The notes beneath the pieces were generated by a model, which worked only from the letters and a program-made list of their open reading frames with translations, was not told the DNA's origin and did no database searches. Source: Phycisphaerae bacterium (GTDB lineage Bacteria; Planctomycetota; Phycisphaerae; Phycisphaerales; SM1A02). Taken from it: a stretch of DNA of 5,481 bases. Both the position numbers and the translations under genes were made by a program. Shown here piece by piece: positions 1-5,481 of the stretch (its first letter is position 1; every line of letters begins with the position of its first letter). The stretch spans positions 1 through 5,481 of the forward strand of contig VGXJ01000133.1 of NCBI GenBank assembly GCA_016873375.1, given 5' to 3'.

Positions 1-20
1 CGGACGCCCCATCCATGAAC

Positions 21-45
21 AAGGGCCGGCGCTTGGCCGGCCCTT
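21..45 (-). terminator. GC-rich hairpin, probable transcription terminator
   Basis: A perfect 10-bp stem (21-30 pairing with 36-45) encloses a 5-nt loop (31-35). It starts 28 bp past the stop codon of the acidic-protein gene on the minus strand, where a terminator for the leftward two-gene unit is expected. On the minus strand the stem ends in CCCTT followed by GTTC, so the U-tract is poor. It could act as a weak intrinsic terminator, an mRNA 3'-end stabiliser, or a bidirectional terminator serving a gene left of the window. Stem and position are seen; function is inferred. Confidence 0.7.
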
Positions 46-72
46 CGGGTGCCTATCTGGATTCACCGAGGA

Positions 73-537
73 TCAGTCGTCGTCATCGTCCTCATCGTCG
101 TCGTCATCGTCTTCATCGTCGTCTTCATCGTCTTCATCATCTTCATCGTCTTCATCGTCGTCATCGTCGTCATCGAAGTCGTCATCATCCTCATCCTCGT
201 CGTCTTCGTCATCTTCGTCATCATCCTCGTCGTCTTCGTCCTCGTCCTCTTCTTCGTCTTCGTCCTCTTCTTCGTCTTCCTCTTCGTCTTCCTCATCATC
301 ATCGAAGAAGTCGTCGTCATCCTCCTCGTCGGCGTCATCTTCGCCGTCCTTGGAATCGCCGTCCTTCTCCTCGTCCTCATCGAGGCCATCCTCGTCGGCG
401 AACTCTTCCTCACCGAAGTCGTCGTCATCGTCCATCTCCTCGAAGGCATCAGTGTCGTCTTCGTCGTAGCCGAGGGCTGCCTGCGAGGGGGCGATGAGGC
501 TGGCGAATGTCCGGCCGATGGCCGTGATGGATGGCAT
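73..537 (-). CDS. Hyperacidic Asp/Glu-repeat protein of unknown function
   Basis: This encodes 154 residues, 111 of them Asp or Glu and only three basic (R9, K58, K63). Residues 1-24 are ordinary and mildly hydrophobic (MPSITAIGRTFASLIAPSQA, then ALGY). Residues 25-65 are acidic with interspersed G, F, A, S and K. From residue 66 to the C-terminus only A69, F77, F78 and F121 are not acidic; residues 79-120 and 122-154 are uninterrupted Asp/Glu. The ATG at 537 is chosen because GGAGGA (541-546) lies just upstream; a longer in-frame reading to 666 would overlap the propeller gene. No convincing signal peptide or membrane segment is seen, so a cytoplasmic location is likely. It lies 44 bp downstream of the propeller gene and ahead of a hairpin, so it is probably the last gene of that unit. 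I do not recognise the family. Binding of cations or basic proteins, or nucleic-acid mimicry, would suit an acidic disordered chain but is speculative. The gene call is supported by the ribosome binding site, the start and the terminator. Confidence 0.8.
   Translation of the reverse strand: MPSITAIGRTFASLIAPSQAALGYDEDDTDAFEEMDDDDDFGEEEFADEDGLDEDEEKDGDSKDGEDDADEEDDDDFFDDDEEDEEEDEEEDEDEEEDEDEDDEDDDEDDEDDEDEDDDDFDDDDDDDEDDEDDEDDEDDDEDDDDDDEDDDDD
109..156 (-). repeat. 9-bp tandem repeat (Asp-Glu-Asp unit)
   Basis: On the plus strand the unit GTCTTCATC occurs four times in tandem at 121-129, 130-138, 139-147 (first base A instead of G) and 148-156. A further exact copy lies at 109-117, separated by one GTC codon. 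The minus-strand unit GATGAAGAC encodes D-E-D and gives the regular spacing of Glu at residues 129, 132, 135 and 138. Unit length is a multiple of three, so copy changes would keep the frame. Confidence 0.9.
191..240 (-). repeat. 20-bp direct repeat with 30-bp period
   Basis: Positions 191-210 and 221-240 are identical over 20 bases, separated by 10 bases. The period of 30 bp equals ten codons and preserves the reading frame. It lies in the uninterrupted Asp/Glu stretch of the acidic protein. Confidence 0.88.
244..279 (-). repeat. Perfect 18-bp tandem duplication
   Basis: Positions 244-261 and 262-279 are identical. Each copy encodes E-D-E-E-E-D on the minus strand, and a partial further copy follows at 280-291. 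The perfect identity points to a recent in-frame duplication in the Glu-rich middle of the tail. Confidence 0.9.
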
Positions 538-540
538 AGA

Positions 541-546
541 TCCTCC
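541..546 (-). promoter_or_regulatory. Shine-Dalgarno site of the acidic-protein gene
   Basis: The minus strand reads GGAGGA, then TCT, then the ATG at 537. This is a strong anti-16S match with a short spacer and it decides the start of the acidic protein. A GATAGT hexamer at 557-562 (minus) resembles a -10 box and could give this gene its own promoter, but that is weak evidence. Confidence 0.75.
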
Positions 547-581
547 GTTGGGCGGGACTATCGTGTCCTTGCGGCCGTCTG

Positions 582-3500
582 TCAACTCGACCCGACTGGG
601 ATGGCGATGCACTGATCCTCGCCGAACTCGAGGATCCAACCATCGAGCAGCATGGAGCGCCGCCAACCGACCGGGACCATGAGCCGCGCCACGCTGCGCA
701 CCTGACGAAGGCCTTGTGCGGGATCGAGGAGCGTGAACGTCGAACCTCCTTGGACTGCCGGCAATTCTGGCATCTCCAGCACCTGCACGATCACGCCGCC
801 ATCGCAGGCGATGGCATGTTGAGGCGTGGCCGAGGGAGCGAGCCGTGCACTGCCGATGACGCGTCCGGACGCCTGGGCCAGGACGACGCGATCACCCTTG
901 GCGAAGAGCAATCCATCGTCGAGTTCGAGCAAGGGGCTCCAAGCTCCGGTGATGCCGCCGTCCCAATCGAGCGCCGTGCTCGATCCATCATCGAGGTCGA
1001 GCCGGAACGAACCATCGGTAGGCTGGCCCAGGAACATAGCCTCGTGCAGGACGATGGCGGGCATCCGACGGGTCGCACCCGGCGGGCTCATGCGCTGCCA
1101 CAGGATGCGCGGTCCGTCCTCGGTATCCTCGACGAGCGTGCTGGAGAGTCCCCGCGTGACCACGAAGCCGCACAGCGTGGGCTCGACCGCATCGACCGAG
1201 GCCATGCCCTCGAGATACACCTGACCACGCTCCTTGCCCGACACCGCGGAGACGAGCGTGAGCGCAGGATCAGAGCTGAGTGAGGTACCGACGAGCGCCA
1301 CGCCGCCGAGCGCCGCCTGGACATGCTCGACGATCGGCAAGGAGCGGCTGCTGGTCCAACGGACGCGTCCATCGGCTCCGATGCATGCGCAGCTGCCGTC
1401 GCCCCGGACCGCCACCGTTCCATCACCGAGCGGCAAGGCAGCGAACTGACCACGACGGGAGAGCACATTCTCATCATCGCGCCAGCCCGCGATCGGCTGC
1501 ACGGGCCCGAGCAGCAGGCCTAGGTCCTCGATCGACCACGCCACCGTGCCGGTCACGGGGTCGAGCCCACGGAGGCGTCCGGGCAAGGTCATGGTGCGCT
1601 CGAGCACCATCATGGTCGGCAGCATGCGCACGATGCCCGGCGAGGGATCCTCGATCTCGATGGCCCATTCGGGCGCGAGCGTGGAGCCCTTGATCCCCAC
1701 GAGCTGCTGGTTCACGACCAAGACGCCGCGGCCGGGCGTCGATTGCTGCCGCGCAAACGCATCGAGTACGGGCAAGCTCGCGGAGAACTGGATCGCCCGT
1801 TGTCCCTTTCGTGGCGCATCGCCCACGCGGGCCAATCGAGGCGCGATGATCCAAGGCTCGGTGGCGGCAAGTGCCGTGAACGCCGCAGCAGAGGGCGCGA
1901 CACGGTGCAGGCGACGAAGCGTCTTCACGGCGAGCAGGTCGCCGGCATCCGCATCGATCACGCGCGCGGCAACCCGGTCCAGCAGCGCTGCATCTACGGG
2001 GAGCCCTGCATCGGCGCGCTCAAGCGCGATGAGCGCGGCTCGCTGCGCGTAGCGGTTCGCATCATCGGGCCGATCAGCCGCACGCGCACGCTCGCTTGCC
2101 TCGACCAGTGTGCCGATCGAGGCCGACGTACCTCGCCAAGCCCGGGCAATCGCCTCGCAAGAAGCGCGATCTCCCCGTCGGACGGCTTCCTCCGCAGCCT
2201 GCTCGATGGCCTTACTCCGGGCCGCATGGGCCTGTACGACCAAACGCTGCATCGCCACCGAAAGCACCTGGCTCGTACGCACGCGTGCACCACCATGATC
2301 GACCATCGCATCGCTCTCGAGCGCAGGCACGGCCTCGGCGATCGTGCGGGCGGCATCGGCCCACTCCGAGCGCAAGGCATGGCGCTCGGCAAGAGCCAGG
2401 GCCACGCGCAGCGACTGCGATGGAAGCAACGCTGACTGACGGAGCACGTCGACAGCCTCGGTGCCGTCGGGACTCCGCCGCACAAGCTCAAGCAGCACAT
2501 CAACGACGCGTGCCCGCGCAGCCGGGACATCGTCGCGGTCCTCGATCGAGGCAAGCCGATCGAGCGCCCGGCGGGCCATGTCGAGAGCCTGCGCCGTGTC
2601 GCCTTGTGCAAGCGCCGACTCGGCGAGCGCGATCTCTGCGTCGCTCGATGCGCCTCGTTCGACCAAGGCCATCAGGTCTGCCACGATCCGTTCGCCTTGA
2701 CCCCAGACCTCGAGGTTCATCTCGGACGCGATGGCCACGCGTTCGTCCCCGACGCCGACCGCACCGCTGCGCCGCACGGGCATCGATCCGATCGATGCAC
2801 CCGAGACGAGGTCATGCACATCAACCCGCGAGACGCGTGGCAGCACGAGGACCGACCGTTCAGCGGATCGTGCGAGCACCGCGCGCCCCACGAGCGGTTC
2901 CAAGTCGACCGCGGGCAACTGCCAGAGCCGCACCGTCGGATCGGCTCCACTCACCGCCGACAGCGCACCGCTTGCTGCGACACCGACGATGGTGCCCGAA
3001 GCGCCCACGAGGTACTGCGCCGAACCGAGCGGCTCGCCCTGTCCGAGCGCCTGTGCAGTCATCACGGCGCCATCGGCAAGTGCACGACGCATCGCCATGC
3101 GCGCATCAGCGTGGAGAAACCAGGCCGCATCGCCATCCACGACCGGCGCCGAGGCCTCCCACGATTCCTGCATTGGCTGCTGGCGTGTGCGCGCCAGTTC
3201 ATCGCGCGCGATCCAGCGTACGGCGCCCGTGGGTGCCTCGATGCACGCCGCCGTGCCGACCATCGTGCCGACCAGCACAAGGCCACGATGCGCGACCGCA
3301 CCCATGCCACCACGGATCGTCGTCACACTGCCGAACTCAGGCAGCAGGCCGTTGGCTGCACCGAGTGGAACGGCCCATCGCGTGGAGCCGTCCTCGGCAT
3401 CCAGCCCGATCATCCAGCACGCGAGCTCGAGGCGGCCATTCTGGCGCAGGCATGGTACGGCGAGCACATCGCCGGCCAAGGCGATCGAACCCGCTGCACG

Positions 3501-4646
3501 CAGACCACCGGGGTGGAGTCCATCCGATTCCTCGAGCGAGCGCTGCCACAGCACGCGGCCATCGCTGCGTCGTACGGCCGTCACGCGCGAGGAGACCGTG
3601 CCGCCGAGCTCACCCATGGAGACGACCGAATGGACTCGCTCGGCATCGACCACGCAGGGCGTGAGCATGGTGTCGGCGTTCCGCGCGGCCTGCTCGATGG
3701 CGAGCATGGCCTGCCATTTAAGCGTGTGGGTCCGGAGATCAAAGCAACTCACCACGCGACCATCGGCCACGATGAGCTCACCGCGATCAATGATCGGCAC
3801 CACCGTATGCAGTCGGCTGCGCGCAGCCCGGCCGCTGTCGTCACGACCAAGCATGTCCTCGACCGGCACGATGCCCTGGTTGCGGATCGATGCGGGCGAC
3901 CATGTCAACGGCACGGACCAGGCCTCGATCCATGGCATCGAAGGGACCTGCGCCGCCGTGTCAGGCGCGATCTCGCCGAGCACGGCGCGCTGCGCACGTG
4001 CGCTCGGCTCGCCCATGCTTCGGATCGCCCCGACGAGCGACGGTGCCGCGCCCGGCACAGCCGCGAGGTCTGTCGCCGATGCCATCCATGCGCTGCGGTC
4101 CCCCGCTGTCCACGCCGCCAGCGCCTCGAGCGCATGGCGCGGCGCAGGATCGAGCGCAGCCGAAGGGTGCATCGATGCCCTGCGCAGCCACGCGGTGGCT
4201 TCGTCGGCGCGCGCCTCCTGGAGCGCGCGGCCAGCCAGCCGCAGCATGGCCTGAAGCCCGGCATCGGTGGCAGCGAAGCGCGTGGCCACCTCGATCCATC
4301 GCTCCTGCGCCAGCCACTCCCGCGCCTGCGCGCTGACTTCGTTGCGATACCGCTCGAGCACCGCGGGCTGGGACGCCAGCAGCGCCGCGACCTGATCGGC
4401 CACGCCCTGGTAGACGCCGGGCTGCTTGGTCTGCACAAGCTTGTCGGCGAGGTCCCGGAGGAGTTCCGCAGCCAAGCGAGCGCTCTCGCCGGGATTGGTC
4501 GACGCCTGCTCATCGGCACGCAGGAGCAGCTCCGCGGCCGTCGGCGAGTCCGCCACAGTCGGGATGATCACGGACTGCTGGGCGTGCGTCGCGCGACTGG
4601 CCGCCGCAAGGCATGCCGCAAAGATCAACGCCGGTCCACGATGCAT
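582..4646 (-). CDS. Exported double PQQ-like beta-propeller protein with helical regions
   Basis: This encodes 1354 residues. Residues 1-22 look like a Sec signal peptide (R3, hydrophobic core 5-16, likely cleavage after THA at 20-22), and no membrane anchor follows, so the protein is probably periplasmic or secreted. Residues 34-230 are Ala/Leu/Arg/Glu-rich, helical and TPR-like. Residues about 240-650 form a propeller with PQQ-type blade signatures: CFDLRTHTLKW (301-311), SDGRVLW (361-367), DAEDGSTRW (416-424), PTGAVRW (472-478). Residues about 655-930 are again helical and TPR-like. Residues about 945-1350 form a second propeller: DPVTGTVAW (1029-1037), ADGRVRW (1091-1097), EDGPRILW (1176-1183). 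In this superfamily such blades are often structural scaffolds and do not always bind PQQ; I see no catalytic signature. The ATG at 4646 is chosen because the signal peptide begins there; an in-frame extension to 4901 would run antisense through the neighbouring lipoprotein gene. No Shine-Dalgarno is visible. A scaffold or sensor role in the envelope is inferred. Confidence 0.88.
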   Translation of the reverse strand: MHRGPALIFAACLAAASRATHAQQSVIIPTVADSPTAAELLLRADEQASTNPGESARLAAELLRDLADKLVQTKQPGVYQGVADQVAALLASQPAVLERYRNEVSAQAREWLAQERWIEVATRFAATDAGLQAMLRLAGRALQEARADEATAWLRRASMHPSAALDPAPRHALEALAAWTAGDRSAWMASATDLAAVPGAAPSLVGAIRSMGEPSARAQRAVLGEIAPDTAAQVPSMPWIEAWSVPLTWSPASIRNQGIVPVEDMLGRDDSGRAARSRLHTVVPIIDRGELIVADGRVVSCFDLRTHTLKWQAMLAIEQAARNADTMLTPCVVDAERVHSVVSMGELGGTVSSRVTAVRRSDGRVLWQRSLEESDGLHPGGLRAAGSIALAGDVLAVPCLRQNGRLELACWMIGLDAEDGSTRWAVPLGAANGLLPEFGSVTTIRGGMGAVAHRGLVLVGTMVGTAACIEAPTGAVRWIARDELARTRQQPMQESWEASAPVVDGDAAWFLHADARMAMRRALADGAVMTAQALGQGEPLGSAQYLVGASGTIVGVAASGALSAVSGADPTVRLWQLPAVDLEPLVGRAVLARSAERSVLVLPRVSRVDVHDLVSGASIGSMPVRRSGAVGVGDERVAIASEMNLEVWGQGERIVADLMALVERGASSDAEIALAESALAQGDTAQALDMARRALDRLASIEDRDDVPAARARVVDVLLELVRRSPDGTEAVDVLRQSALLPSQSLRVALALAERHALRSEWADAARTIAEAVPALESDAMVDHGGARVRTSQVLSVAMQRLVVQAHAARSKAIEQAAEEAVRRGDRASCEAIARAWRGTSASIGTLVEASERARAADRPDDANRYAQRAALIALERADAGLPVDAALLDRVAARVIDADAGDLLAVKTLRRLHRVAPSAAAFTALAATEPWIIAPRLARVGDAPRKGQRAIQFSASLPVLDAFARQQSTPGRGVLVVNQQLVGIKGSTLAPEWAIEIEDPSPGIVRMLPTMMVLERTMTLPGRLRGLDPVTGTVAWSIEDLGLLLGPVQPIAGWRDDENVLSRRGQFAALPLGDGTVAVRGDGSCACIGADGRVRWTSSRSLPIVEHVQAALGGVALVGTSLSSDPALTLVSAVSGKERGQVYLEGMASVDAVEPTLCGFVVTRGLSSTLVEDTEDGPRILWQRMSPPGATRRMPAIVLHEAMFLGQPTDGSFRLDLDDGSSTALDWDGGITGAWSPLLELDDGLLFAKGDRVVLAQASGRVIGSARLAPSATPQHAIACDGGVIVQVLEMPELPAVQGGSTFTLLDPAQGLRQVRSVARLMVPVGWRRSMLLDGWILEFGEDQCIAIPVGSS

Positions 4647-4652
4647 GAGCCG

Positions 4653-4658
4653 ATGGTA
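4653..4658 (-). promoter_or_regulatory. Putative -10 box (TACCAT) of the propeller gene
   Basis: On the minus strand TACCAT fits TANNNT and ends 6 nt before the ATG at 4646. At usual -10 spacing the transcript would start at or next to the start codon, which agrees with the lack of a Shine-Dalgarno. No clear -35 is seen. The box is visible; promoter activity is inferred. Confidence 0.4.
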
Positions 4659-4661
4659 CGC

Positions 4662-4675
4662 CCCGTGCGCACGGG
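4662..4675. promoter_or_regulatory. Perfect 14-bp palindrome, candidate operator
   Basis: CCCGTGCGCACGGG equals its own reverse complement. It sits in the 51-bp gap between the divergent propeller and lipoprotein genes, 3 bp from the TACCAT box and 9 bp from the TAGAGT box. A dimeric regulator bound here would cover the upstream part of both promoters. Its short length and GC-rich content mean chance is possible. Confidence 0.4.
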
Positions 4676-4684
4676 CGCCGCGTG

Positions 4685-4690
4685 TAGAGT
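4685..4690 (+). promoter_or_regulatory. Putative -10 box (TAGAGT) of the lipoprotein gene
   Basis: TAGAGT fits TANNNT and ends 7 nt before the ATG at 4698, so a transcript would begin at about the start codon. No Shine-Dalgarno lies between them. The arrangement mirrors the box of the divergent gene. Confidence 0.45.
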
Positions 4691-4697
4691 CCCGCGT

Positions 4698-5174
4698 ATG
4701 CGACTGACCACCCGCCATGCGATGGCCGTTCCCGTGCTCCTGGCAGCCTGCGGGACGCCACCCCGAGTCGAGATCGTGGAGGCCGTCCCGGTGACCACGA
4801 TCGGCACCGAGCAGGAGTGGGCACTCGTCGTCCGCGTGCACAATCAAAGGGATGCCCAGCTCGTGCTCGATGGCTGGACGCTTGATGCAGGCGGCCGCCA
4901 AATCGAGTGGGTCGCCACCCGGACCGTGCCGCCGCGCGAGATGATCCTTGAATCACTGCCGGTCGTGCTGCCGGCCTCGGCCGGCGCCTGGTCGGTGACC
5001 GGAGAACTGTTCTACGTCGCGCCCGGTCGATTGAACGACATCCTCTTCGACTCGGGCTTCAGCCGGCCCAGCGTGTCCTTCGCAGGCACGCCGCCGATCA
5101 AGGCGGCCGGCGACGCCCCCGCGCCGACGGCCGTCGACGGAACCATTCCGGACATCAAACTGCCTTCGCGCTGA
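4698..5174 (+). CDS. Small lipoprotein, possible LEA type 2 / WHy-like domain
   Basis: This encodes 158 residues. The N-terminus (R2, R6, then MAVPVLLAAC) ends in a lipobox L15-A16-A17-C18, so Cys18 should be lipidated and the protein anchored at a membrane facing outward from the cytoplasm; Gly19 follows. Residues 23-128 form one predicted beta-rich domain. The stretch WALVVRVHNQRDAQLVLDGW (41-60), the later LPVVLPASAGAW (87-98) and the terminal WSVTGELFYV (98-107) resemble the strand pattern of LEA type 2 / WHy domains, which have a conserved Asn after a beta strand. Residues 130-158 are a Pro/Ala-rich tail. The ATG at 4698 directly begins the lipoprotein signal. The gene is divergent from the propeller gene with 51 bp between starts, suggesting shared control, and convergent with ppk1. 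Lipoprotein status is well supported; the domain assignment is tentative. Confidence 0.8.
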   Translation: MRLTTRHAMAVPVLLAACGTPPRVEIVEAVPVTTIGTEQEWALVVRVHNQRDAQLVLDGWTLDAGGRQIEWVATRTVPPREMILESLPVVLPASAGAWSVTGELFYVAPGRLNDILFDSGFSRPSVSFAGTPPIKAAGDAPAPTAVDGTIPDIKLPSR

Positions 5175-5200
5175 CCATGCAGTCGTGTGCTCCGCGTCGG

Positions 5201-5231
5201 CGCATGCGCCGGCCCGGCTCGGGCGCATGCG
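5201..5231. terminator. Inverted repeat between convergent genes, candidate bidirectional terminator
   Basis: CGCATGCGCC (5201-5210) and GGCGCATGCG (5222-5231) form a perfect 10-bp stem with an 11-nt loop. An alternative fold keeps 8 bp and adds an inner 4-bp stem (5213-5216 with 5220-5223). It fills most of the 63-bp gap between the stops of the lipoprotein and ppk1 genes. No T-tract follows on either strand, so it may act as a roadblock or 3'-end stabiliser and not as a classical terminator. An overlapping perfect palindrome lies at 5198-5211. Confidence 0.55.
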
Positions 5232-5237
5232 GTGCGG

Positions 5238-5481
5238 TCAGGGACTCATGCGCTCGTCGCCGCCATGGCGACGCATGAACTCGGCACGAGTATCGTCCAT
5301 GAGCCTCTGGTGGAGCCCAACCATGGATGGGTCTCCCGCGTCCACGCCGTCGCTGGATACTGGATCGAACACGCCATCGGGGCGCATCATCCACGACTGC
5401 CTGCGGTCCTCGAGGCAGTACGACAGGATCTTCCAGAGATGCCTGCGATGCGCCGGGAGCTCGATTGGGGTGGCTGCCTCG
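5238..5481 (-). CDS. ppk1: Polyphosphate kinase 1, C-terminal part (cut by window edge)
   Basis: The last 80 codons and the TGA stop (5238-5240) are present; the gene enters from the right edge with one base of a split codon at 5481. The visible protein begins EAATPIELPAHRRHLWKILS and continues YCLEDRRQSWMMRPDG (residues 21-36 of the visible part). This fits the C-terminal domain of PPK1, where an E-V-A/L-x-P-I segment is followed by R-x-x-L-x-x-IL, a D-x-x-x-x-W motif and a PDG turn. PPK1 transfers the ATP gamma-phosphate to inorganic polyphosphate, reversibly, at a membrane-associated or cytoplasmic site. The catalytic histidines lie upstream, outside the window, so activity cannot be judged. 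The tail SMVGLHQRLM (52-61) matches the position of the usual Q-x-x-LM-like end. It is convergent with the lipoprotein gene and not co-transcribed with the acidic protein gene as far as visible. Confidence 0.8.
   Translation of the reverse strand, partial: EAATPIELPAHRRHLWKILSYCLEDRRQSWMMRPDGVFDPVSSDGVDAGDPSMVGLHQRLMDDTRAEFMRRHGGDERMSP

Larger units (their letters stand above)
76..342 (-). repeat. GAN-codon low-complexity tract encoding poly-Asp/Glu
   Basis: On the minus strand this stretch reads as GAC, GAT, GAA and GAG codons almost without interruption, covering residues 66-154 of the acidic protein. All four third bases are used. On the plus strand it appears as NTC triplets. It contains several exact longer duplications, listed separately, which indicate growth by in-frame duplication. 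Confidence 0.95.

Noticed and set aside
63..449. Minus-strand Met/Thr/Lys/Arg-rich open frame
   Set aside because: Shifted frame of the acidic tract, with no ribosome binding site; the composition reflects the repeat.
15..497. Plus-strand Arg/His/Leu-rich open frame over the same tract
   Set aside because: Another frame of the low-complexity tract; composition is an artefact of the triplet repeat.
49..615. Plus-strand open frame rich in Val, Ile, Phe and Leu that looks like a membrane protein
   Set aside because: It is the exact antisense of the GAN codons (NTC reads as V, I, F, L). It arises from the acidic tract and has no start signal of its own.
4611..4646. Propeller protein as a lipoprotein, via F9-A10-A11-C12
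   Set aside because: Phe at the -3 position is unusual and the hydrophobic stretch before Cys12 is too short; the THA cleavage site after residue 22 fits better.
2604..4697. Long plus-strand open frame antisense to the propeller gene, continuous with the lipoprotein
   Set aside because: GC-rich antisense shadow. The true start is the ATG at 4698, where a lipoprotein signal begins.
4647..4901. N-terminal extension of the propeller protein to 4901
   Set aside because: It would precede a good signal peptide at 4646 and run antisense through the lipoprotein gene; its residues look random.
5155..5394. Minus-strand 79-codon open frame overlapping the right end
   Set aside because: Arg-rich shadow frame of the ppk1 end, whose frame gives a recognisable PPK1 C-terminus with a stop at 5238.

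Overview
The window is GC-rich, gene-dense bacterial DNA. It holds three complete protein genes and the 3' end of a fourth. The very large exported PQQ-type beta-propeller protein, a paralog-poor lipoprotein and the high GC content suggest a planctomycete-like bacterium (perhaps Phycisphaerae). That assignment is an inference from gene style; no rRNA or other taxonomic marker is present.

Layout. Positions 1-72 carry a GC-rich hairpin that probably terminates leftward transcription. Positions 73-537 (minus) encode a 154-residue protein made almost entirely of Asp and Glu. Positions 582-4646 (minus) encode a 1354-residue exported protein built as helical region, propeller, helical region, propeller. 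These two genes lie 44 bp apart on the same strand and probably form one transcription unit that ends at the hairpin at 21-45. Positions 4647-4697 are a 51-bp divergent promoter region with a perfect 14-bp palindrome between two TANNNT boxes, each placed so that its transcript could begin at or next to the start codon. Positions 4698-5174 (plus) encode a small lipoprotein resembling LEA type 2 / WHy domains. Positions 5175-5237 separate convergent genes and hold an inverted repeat. Positions 5238-5481 (minus) are the C-terminal 80 codons of a polyphosphate kinase 1; the rest lies beyond the right edge.

How the genes relate. The propeller protein and the lipoprotein both carry export signals and share a promoter region, so they may be co-regulated envelope proteins. 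The acidic protein has no clear signal peptide and may act in the cytoplasm. Its acidic body contains two lysines and a serine in a PASK-like context, and a polyphosphate kinase gene lies nearby. That is suggestive but unproven. No mobile element, CRISPR array, tRNA or rRNA was recognised. The strongest candidates for something undescribed are the extreme Asp/Glu protein with its internal DNA duplications and the symmetric divergent promoter.
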